From assembly GCA_003241215.1 (NCBI GenBank), contig QFOL01000105.1:1-12322 (forward strand): DNA of 12,322 bases, in the 5' to 3' direction. A program made the translations under genes and the position numbers. Of the stretch, positions 6,922 to 12,322 are shown one piece after another; positions within the stretch are counted from its first letter, which is position 1; every line of letters starts with the position of its first letter. Below the pieces are notes generated by a model. That model was not told the DNA's origin and searched no databases. It saw only the letters and a list, made by a program, of their open reading frames with translations. The DNA comes from Agrobacterium fabrum (GTDB lineage: Bacteria; Pseudomonadota; Alphaproteobacteria; Rhizobiales; Rhizobiaceae).

Positions 6922-8919
6922 TCATGCGCCCTCCGGCTCGAAATCCACCAGCACCGCCCCGGCTGACACCATATCGCCCTCCGCGCAGTTGATGGCGGTG
7001 ACGATGCCTTTCGCGGGCGCACGGATCGTGTGTTCCATTTTCATCGCTTCCATCACCACCAAAGCGTCGCCGGCTTCAACCGCGGCGCCTTTTTCGCGTA
7101 GCAGGGCGCGAATGACGCCGGGCATGGGCGCTTCAAGGCCGCCGGTATGGGTGGTGGAATCCGCGATGTCGACCGGGTCTGGCTGGCTGATGCGATAGTG
7201 TTCGCCATCCAGAAAAAGCGCATAGCCGCCGCTCTCTTCCAGAAAATAGCCTCGCCGTGTCATGCCTGTGACCGTCGCACGGAAGCTGCCGTTATCCGTG
7301 AGGTTGCCATGGGCGCGGATCGTCCGTTCGCCAATCGCCAGCGAAAAGCCGTCCGCTTCATGGGTGACGCCAAGGTCGATTGGCTGGTTGTCCATAATGA
7401 AATGCAGGGTTTCCCGTGCCGGCGCATTCAGTCGGAAGGCGTTGGCGGCGTTCCATGGACTATGGGGATCGGTTATCGGCTGTGAGCCGCACTCTTGGGT
7501 TTTTCCGCGCGAAAGCAGCAGGCCGAGCGCGCCCAGTGCGATTTCATTTTCGCCCGTGGTCGCGGGAGCAAAAAGCGCCGCCTCATGGCGGGGTATGAAC
7601 CCGGTATCGAGATCGGCGGCGGCGAAAGCCTCGAGCCCCGTAAGCCGCGTCAGAAAGGCAATGTTGCTGGCGACGCCGCAGATCGCCAGTTTTTCCAGCG
7701 CCAGCCGCAGGCGTCGCACGGCGGATGGGCGGTCGTGATCCCAGACGATCAGCTTGGCGATCATCGGATCGTAATGCACGGTGATGGCGTCGCCTGCGCG
7801 AATGCCGCTGTCGATCCTGAGGTGAGTGCCCTCAGCCGGGAAAACGAGATGGCTTATCGCCCCTGTCGACGGCAGGAAATCATGCACCGGGTCTTCGGCA
7901 TAGATCCGGGCCTCGATGGCATGGCCGCTTATGCCGAGATCGGCCCAATGTTTCGGCAGCGCCTCACCATTCGCCACTCTTATCTGCCATTCGACCAGAT
8001 CGAGACCGGTAATAAATTCCGTGACGGGATGTTCGACCTGAAGCCGGGTGTTCATTTCCATGAAATAGAAATCACCGGAAGGATCGAGGAGAAACTCCAC
8101 CGTTCCCGCCCCGCGATAATCGATGGCGCGGGCGGCGGCGACGGCTGCCTCATACATGCGTTGCCGCAGGGTATCGGGCAGGCCGGGAGCCGGGGCTTCC
8201 TCTATAACCTTCTGGTGCCGGCGCTGGATCGAGCAGTCGCGCTCGAAAAGCGAAACACAATTGCCGTGACCGTCGGCGAATACCTGTATTTCCACATGGC
8301 GTGGCCGCTCCAGATATTTTTCGATCAGCATGCGGTCACTGCCAAAGGCGGCCAGCGCTTCGCGTTTGGCGCCGGCAAGTTCCGCCGCAAAATCGTGTTC
8401 CCGCCGGACAATGCGCATGCCCTTGCCGCCGCCGCCGGCCGAAGCCTTGAGCAGCACCGGATAACCGATCTTGTCCGCCTCGCCCGAGAGCCGTTTGCCG
8501 CCCTGTTCGTCGCCATGATAACCCGGGACAACGGGGACGCCGGCTTTCGCCATCAGCGCCTTCGCTTCGCTTTTGCCGCCCATGGCGCGGATCGCTTCGG
8601 GCGGCGGGCCGATGAAAACGAGGCCGGCAGCGGCGCAGGCTTCGGCGAAAGCCGCATTTTCGGAGAGAAAACCGTAACCTGGATGAATGGCTTCCGCGCC
8701 GCTTGCCCTTGCGGCGGCAATGATCCTTTCGGCGTCGAGATAGGACGAGCGCGCCGGTGCGGGGCCGATGGCGATGGCTTCATCGGCCAGTGCCGCATGC
8801 ATGGCTTCCCGGTCGGCATCTGAATAGACGGCGACGGTGCGGATGCCCATCCTGGCGGCGGTGCGGATGATGCGGCAGGCGATTTCGCCCCTGTTGGCGA
8901 TCAGTATCTTCGAGAACAT
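6922..8919 (-). CDS. liuD: Methylcrotonyl-CoA carboxylase alpha subunit (biotin carboxylase plus biotin carrier)
   Basis: This 665-residue subunit (also MccA) carboxylates its own biotin with ATP and bicarbonate for transfer by LiuB to 3-methylcrotonyl-CoA. The order is biotin-carboxylase N domain from residue 1 (KILIANRGEIACR), ATP-grasp domain with Lys159 and AGGGGKGM (161-168), RDCSIQRRHQK (227-237) and MEMNTRLQVEHPVTE (287-301), C domain to about 440, a less conserved middle domain for subunit contact (about 445-590), and a C-terminal biotinyl domain with AMKMEH, where Lys627 (codon 7041-7039) takes the biotin. ATG 8919 is preferred over ATG 8946, which overlaps liuB and adds nine unrelated residues; a modest GAGG overlaps the liuB stop. 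Acyl-CoA carboxylases of this type also act on propionyl- or geranyl-CoA; the operon points to methylcrotonyl-CoA. Confidence 0.94.
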   Translation of the reverse strand: MFSKILIANRGEIACRIIRTAARMGIRTVAVYSDADREAMHAALADEAIAIGPAPARSSYLDAERIIAAARASGAEAIHPGYGFLSENAAFAEACAAAGLVFIGPPPEAIRAMGGKSEAKALMAKAGVPVVPGYHGDEQGGKRLSGEADKIGYPVLLKASAGGGGKGMRIVRREHDFAAELAGAKREALAAFGSDRMLIEKYLERPRHVEIQVFADGHGNCVSLFERDCSIQRRHQKVIEEAPAPGLPDTLRQRMYEAAVAAARAIDYRGAGTVEFLLDPSGDFYFMEMNTRLQVEHPVTEFITGLDLVEWQIRVANGEALPKHWADLGISGHAIEARIYAEDPVHDFLPSTGAISHLVFPAEGTHLRIDSGIRAGDAITVHYDPMIAKLIVWDHDRPSAVRRLRLALEKLAICGVASNIAFLTRLTGLEAFAAADLDTGFIPRHEAALFAPATTGENEIALGALGLLLSRGKTQECGSQPITDPHSPWNAANAFRLNAPARETLHFIMDNQPIDLGVTHEADGFSLAIGERTIRAHGNLTDNGSFRATVTGMTRRGYFLEESGGYALFLDGEHYRISQPDPVDIADSTTHTGGLEAPMPGVIRALLREKGAAVEAGDALVVMEAMKMEHTIRAPAKGIVTAINCAEGDMVSAGAVLVDFEPEGA

Positions 8920-8926
8920 CGTCGCC

Positions 8927-10528
8927 TCACATCCTGAACAGGCCAAAACGGGTGGGTTCTATCGGTGCGTTGAGTGCTGCGGAAAGCCCGAGGCCGAGCA
9001 CGAAACGGGTATCCCGGGGATCGATGATGCCGTCGTCCCACAGCCGCGCGCTGGCATAATAGGGATGCCCCTCTTTTTCATATTTCTCCCGGATCGGCTG
9101 CTTGAATGCCTCCTCGCCTTCCTTGGACCAGTGACGGCCATCGGCCTCGATGCCGTCGCGGCGAATTTGCGCCAGAACGGAGGCCGCCTGTTCACCGCCC
9201 ATCACGGAAATGCGGGCGTTGGGCCACATCCACAAAAAGCGCGGCGAATAGGCCCGCCCGCACATGCCGTAATTGCCTGCCCCGAAGGAGCCGCCGATGA
9301 TGACGGTGAATTTCGGCACTTTTGCCGATGCGACGGCGGTGACGAGCTTGGCGCCGTCCTTGGCGATGCCGCCCGCCTCATAGGCCTTGCCGACCATGAA
9401 GCCGGTGATGTTTTGCAGGAAAACCAGCGGAATACCGCGCTGGCAGCAGAGTTCGATGAAATGTGCGCCCTTCAGCGCCGATTCCGAAAAGAGAATGCCG
9501 TTATTGGCGACGATGCCAACGGGATAGCCATGGATATGGGCGAAACCGCAGACCAAAGTTGTGCCGTAAAGCGCCTTGAACTCGTCGAATTCGGAACCGT
9601 CCACCAGACGCGCGATGATCTCGCGCACCTCGAAGGGTTTTCGCGTATCGGCGGGTATGACACCGTAAAGCTCGTCTGCCGGATAAAGCGGCTCCGCCGG
9701 CTCGCGAATATCCAGCTCCACCTGTTTGCGGCGGTTGAGTGTCGAGACGATCCGACGGGTCAGCGCCAGCGCGTGGCGGTCGTTATTGGCGTAATGATCG
9801 GTGACGCCGGATTGCCGCGAATGCACGTCAGCGCCGCCCAGCTCTTCCGCGCTCACCACCTCACCGGTCGCGGCCTTCACCAGCGGCGGGCCGCCGAGGA
9901 AGATCGTGCCCTGATTTTTGACGATGACGGACTGGTCGCTCATGGCAGGCACATAGGCCCCGCCTGCCGTGCAGCTGCCCATCACCACGGCGATCTGGGC
10001 GATGCCTTCCGCCGACATGTTGGCCTGATTATAGAAGATGCGGCCGAAATGATCGCGGTCGGGAAACACCTCGTCCTGATTGGGCAGGTTCGCACCGCCG
10101 GAATCCACCAGATAGATGCAGGGCAGGCGATTCTCGGCGGCGATTTCCTGCGCGCGCAGATGTTTTTTCACCGTCAGCGGATAATAGGTGCCGCCTTTGA
10201 CCGTCGCATCATTGGCGACGATCACACATTCCCGGCCCGAGACCCGGCCAATGCCTGTGACGATGCCGGCGGCGGGGACGGGTTCGTCATAGACATCGTA
10301 AGCTGCGAATTGCGAGAACTCCAGGAATGGGCTGCCGGGATCGAGAAGGGCTTCGATCCGGTCGCGCACCAGCAATTTGCCGCGGGAAAGATGCCGTTCG
10401 CGGGCCTTGTCGCCGCCGCCTTTCGAGATTTTTTCGACGTGCTGCCGCAGGTCACCCACCAGACCCGACATGAAATCGACATTGGCAGCGAAGGTGGGGT
10501 CGCGGTTCAGACTGGATGTAAGCTTCAT
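8927..10528 (-). CDS. liuB: Methylcrotonyl-CoA carboxylase beta subunit (carboxyltransferase)
   Basis: LiuB (MccB) moves the carboxyl group from biotin on LiuD to 3-methylcrotonyl-CoA, giving 3-methylglutaconyl-CoA. The 533-residue protein fits the MccB length of about 535 and shows two crotonase-like carboxyltransferase halves: the N half has [19 protein letters not shown] (105-123), [10 protein letters not shown] (142-151) and [15 protein letters not shown] (184-198); the C half has NNGILFSE (342-349), QNITGFMVG (372-380), [16 protein letters not shown] (412-427) and [10 protein letters not shown] (443-452). The SGGANLPNQ and [16 protein letters not shown] motifs are typical of methylcrotonyl- rather than propionyl-CoA carboxylase. 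GAGGA lies six bases before ATG 10528. It starts nine bases after the liuA stop and ends seven bases before liuD, so the two subunits are made together. Confidence 0.95.
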   Translation of the reverse strand: MKLTSSLNRDPTFAANVDFMSGLVGDLRQHVEKISKGGGDKARERHLSRGKLLVRDRIEALLDPGSPFLEFSQFAAYDVYDEPVPAAGIVTGIGRVSGRECVIVANDATVKGGTYYPLTVKKHLRAQEIAAENRLPCIYLVDSGGANLPNQDEVFPDRDHFGRIFYNQANMSAEGIAQIAVVMGSCTAGGAYVPAMSDQSVIVKNQGTIFLGGPPLVKAATGEVVSAEELGGADVHSRQSGVTDHYANNDRHALALTRRIVSTLNRRKQVELDIREPAEPLYPADELYGVIPADTRKPFEVREIIARLVDGSEFDEFKALYGTTLVCGFAHIHGYPVGIVANNGILFSESALKGAHFIELCCQRGIPLVFLQNITGFMVGKAYEAGGIAKDGAKLVTAVASAKVPKFTVIIGGSFGAGNYGMCGRAYSPRFLWMWPNARISVMGGEQAASVLAQIRRDGIEADGRHWSKEGEEAFKQPIREKYEKEGHPYYASARLWDDGIIDPRDTRFVLGLGLSAALNAPIEPTRFGLFRM

Positions 10529-10537
10529 CGCGTGTCC

Positions 10538-11710
10538 TCACCCGTTGCCCTTGACCAGTTCGCGGCCGATCAGCATCCGGCGGATTTCGCTGGTGCCCGC
10601 GCCGATTTCATAAAGCTTGGCGTCGCGCAGCAGCCGTCCGGCCGGGCTTTCATTGACATAACCGGAACCGCCGAGAAGCTGGATGGCATCCAGGGCCACC
10701 TGCGTCGCCCGTTCGGCGGCAAACAGGATCGCGCCCGCCGCGTCCTGCCTTGTGATGCGACCATTGTCGCAGGCCCGCGCCACGGCATAGACATAGGCGC
10801 GGGATGCATTCATGGCCGAATAAATATCGGCGAGCTTGCCCTGCACCAGCTGGAATTCGCCGATAGGTTTGCCGAATTGCTTGCGCTCGCGAGCATAGGG
10901 CAAAACCAGATCGATAGCCGCCTGCATGATGCCGACCGGGCCTGCGGCCAGCACGGCGCGCTCGTAATCCAGTCCGCTCATCAGCACCGTCACGCCGTCA
11001 TTGAGGCGTCCGAGAATGTTCTCTTCCGGCACCTCGCAATCCTCGAATACCAGTTCCGAGGTGGGTGAGCCGCGCATGCCGAGCTTGTCGAGTTTCTGGG
11101 CCGGGCGAAACCCCTTGAAGCCCTTTTCGATCAGGAAGGCGGTGATGCCGCGTGGGCCGGCGGACATATCCGTCTTGGCGTAGACCACCAGCGTATCGGC
11201 CTCATGGCCATTGGTGATCCACATTTTCGCGCCATTCAGCACATAGCGGTCGCCTCTGCGTTCCGCCTTCAGCCGCATCGACACGACATCCGAACCGGCC
11301 TCCGTTTCGCTCATGGCGAGCGAGCCGACATGTTCACCGGAGACGAGTTTCGGCAGATATGTGTGCTTCTGTTCTTGCGTTCCCCAGCGGTGGATCTGGT
11401 TGATGCAGAGGTTGGAATGGGCGCCGTAGGAAAGGCCGATGGAAGCGGAAGCCCGACTTATTTCCTCCATCGCCACGCAATGGGCGAGATAGCCCATGTC
11501 AGCACCGCCGAACTCCTCCGAAACGGTGATGCCGTGCAGGCCGAGCTCGCCCATTTGCGGCCAAAGCTTGCGCGGGAAGCGGTCGTCGCGGTCGATCTCG
11601 GCGGCGAGCGGGACAATTTTATCGTCGGCGAATGCTCTTGCGCTGTCGCGCAATGCTGCGATTTCCGGGCCGAGATCGGCGTCGAAAATGGCGGCGAGGT
11701 TCAAACTCAT
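10538..11710 (-). CDS. liuA: Isovaleryl-CoA dehydrogenase
   Basis: This FAD enzyme (also Ivd) oxidises isovaleryl-CoA to 3-methylcrotonyl-CoA, passing electrons to electron-transfer flavoprotein. The 390-residue acyl-CoA dehydrogenase has [15 protein letters not shown] (131-145) and [14 protein letters not shown] (163-176) around the flavin, [11 protein letters not shown] (210-220), [13 protein letters not shown] in the C-terminal helical domain, and [20 protein letters not shown] near the end. Glu250 in [10 protein letters not shown] is at the place of the catalytic glutamate of human IVD (Glu254), while the medium-chain enzyme position, in YEIGAG, is glycine. This marks an isovaleryl-CoA rather than a straight-chain enzyme. 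ATG 11710 is supported by GGAGGAGGA about six bases upstream; the in-frame ATG 11734 lies above that site. It is the first enzyme gene of the operon. Confidence 0.95.
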   Translation of the reverse strand: MSLNLAAIFDADLGPEIAALRDSARAFADDKIVPLAAEIDRDDRFPRKLWPQMGELGLHGITVSEEFGGADMGYLAHCVAMEEISRASASIGLSYGAHSNLCINQIHRWGTQEQKHTYLPKLVSGEHVGSLAMSETEAGSDVVSMRLKAERRGDRYVLNGAKMWITNGHEADTLVVYAKTDMSAGPRGITAFLIEKGFKGFRPAQKLDKLGMRGSPTSELVFEDCEVPEENILGRLNDGVTVLMSGLDYERAVLAAGPVGIMQAAIDLVLPYARERKQFGKPIGEFQLVQGKLADIYSAMNASRAYVYAVARACDNGRITRQDAAGAILFAAERATQVALDAIQLLGGSGYVNESPAGRLLRDAKLYEIGAGTSEIRRMLIGRELVKGNG

Positions 11711-11790
11711 CGCGTCTCCTCCTCCGGACGGCATCTGCCGCCGTCCCTTTCATCGGCGGCCGGCACCTCCTCCGCGCCGGCAGCCCTTGA
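11711..11790 (-). promoter_or_regulatory. Gap between the Lrp-type regulator gene and liuA, with two small stems
   Basis: The 80-bp gap holds GGACGGC (11726-11732) facing GCCGTCC (11740-11746), a perfect 7-bp stem with a 7-base loop that sits just above the liuA ribosome binding site. It also holds GCCGGC at 11759-11764 and 11776-11781, which can pair over 11 bases. No T-run follows, and no clear -35/-10 pair was found. A liuA promoter or an attenuator-like control could lie here, or the gap could simply be read through from the regulator gene. Confidence 0.4.
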
Positions 11791-12264
11791 TTACGGCGCG
11801 TCACCTCCGGTGAAGGCGGCGGAACGGCGCACGAATGTCTTGATGGCGAAATTGGACTGGATGCGCGACACGCCGGGAACGGTGGTCAGGAAATCCAGAA
11901 GCTGCTGATAATGCGGCAGATCCCGCACCATGGCGTGGATCAGGTAATCGGAGCTGCCGCTGGTCTGGTAACCGCCCACCACTTCGGGAATGGAAGCGAC
12001 ATGATGCTCGAAGGTCGTCAGCGCTTCCTTGATCTGCCGTTCCAGCGTGACGGAAATGAAGACGCCCATATTGCCGAGCAGCCGGTTCTCATCGAACACG
12101 GCGGTGTAACCACGAATGATGCCTTCCTCTTCCAGCTTGCGCACGCGCCGCAGCGTCGGCGTGAAGGAAAGACCTATCCGCGCCGCCAGATCCCGCCAGC
12201 TCACCCGCCCGTCATCGCCGAGCACATGCAGAATCTTCTGGTCGAAACTGTCGAGCTCAATCAT
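11791..12264 (-). CDS. Lrp/AsnC-family transcriptional regulator, probable liu operon regulator
   Basis: The 157-residue protein is of normal Lrp/AsnC size. Residues 4-52 form the AsnC-type helix-turn-helix (LDSFDQKILHVLGDDGRVSW, then ARIGLSFTPTLRRVRKLEEEGII), and residues 66-145 form the RAM effector-binding domain, with GVFISVTLE on one strand and the effector-pocket region GSSDYLIHAMV at 103-113. Such proteins bind amino acids or related small molecules and act as dimers or octamers on DNA. It lies 80 bp upstream of liuA on the same strand, so control of leucine or isovalerate breakdown is the likely job; this is inferred from context. The target could instead be a gene beyond the window's right edge. 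ATG 12264 fits the family start, though its ribosome binding site is weak. Confidence 0.9.
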   Translation of the reverse strand: MIELDSFDQKILHVLGDDGRVSWRDLAARIGLSFTPTLRRVRKLEEEGIIRGYTAVFDENRLLGNMGVFISVTLERQIKEALTTFEHHVASIPEVVGGYQTSGSSDYLIHAMVRDLPHYQQLLDFLTTVPGVSRIQSNFAIKTFVRRSAAFTGGDAP

Positions 12265-12322
12265 GGATCATTTGCTCTATGATATGACTAATTGTTGGAT
12301 CAAAGATATCGCCAATCAAAAA
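12265..12322 (-). promoter_or_regulatory. AT-rich region upstream of the regulator gene, with a possible operator
   Basis: These 58 bases are much richer in A and T than the rest of the window, as expected for a promoter. ATCAT at 12267-12271 and ATGAT at 12279-12283 form a 17-bp dyad of the size typical for Lrp-family sites, right against the start codon. GATAT at 12281-12285 and ATATC at 12306-12310 form a second, wider dyad. The -35 and -10 boxes could not be assigned with confidence. Autoregulation is common in this family, so binding here is plausible but not shown. Confidence 0.4.

Noticed and set aside
7495..8823. A 442-codon open frame on the + strand inside liuD
   Set aside because: It is in exact codon register with liuD on the other strand, has no recognisable domain and is explained by codon bias.
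8837..11068. A 743-codon open frame on the + strand, antisense to liuD, liuB and liuA
   Set aside because: It is codon-aligned with liuB and liuA and follows from their lack of TTA, CTA and TCA codons. Its translation matches no family I know, and the sense genes have full sets of catalytic motifs.

Overview
This window looks like ordinary chromosomal DNA from an alphaproteobacterium of the Rhizobiaceae, most likely an Agrobacterium/Rhizobium relative. I infer this from the high GC content with GC-rich third codon positions, the fused RhaD aldolase/dehydrogenase beside a P. stutzeri-type RhaI, and the dispersed palindromes of a kind I recall from rhizobial genomes. The genus is a guess; no database search was possible. 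There are no rRNA or tRNA genes, CRISPR arrays, transposases or phage genes, and no broken genes.

Region 1 (1-3176, + strand) is the end of an L-rhamnose catabolic unit. It holds the last 592 residues of RhaD (class II aldolase fused to a short-chain dehydrogenase) and then RhaI (L-rhamnose isomerase). A 17-bp hairpin sits in the gap between them. RhaI makes L-rhamnulose; after phosphorylation by a kinase outside the window, RhaD cleaves the product and probably oxidises the lactaldehyde.

Region 2 (3177-3376) is a 200-bp gap between two converging genes. It contains a perfect 30-bp inverted repeat whose arms are themselves hairpins.

Region 3 (3377-5091, - strand) is panC-panB, overlapping by ATGA. 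It covers two steps of pantothenate synthesis: PanB makes ketopantoate from alpha-ketoisovalerate, and PanC joins pantoate to beta-alanine.

Region 4 (5228-12264, - strand) is a complete pathway from isovaleryl-CoA to acetyl-CoA plus acetoacetate. In transcription order it encodes an Lrp/AsnC-family regulator, isovaleryl-CoA dehydrogenase (LiuA), methylcrotonyl-CoA carboxylase beta (LiuB) and biotin-carrying alpha (LiuD) subunits, HMG-CoA lyase (LiuE) and a methylglutaconyl-CoA hydratase (LiuC). The five enzyme genes are separated by 1-9 bp or overlap, so they almost certainly form one operon. The regulator is 80 bp upstream on the same strand and is the natural candidate to control it in response to leucine or a related metabolite.

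I found no undescribed biological system. The points most worth a second look are the two related palindromic elements, the Lrp-type regulator at a liu operon (the regulators I recall for this pathway are MerR- or TetR-type), the closeness of panCB to the end of that operon, and small dyad sequences in front of panC and the regulator.
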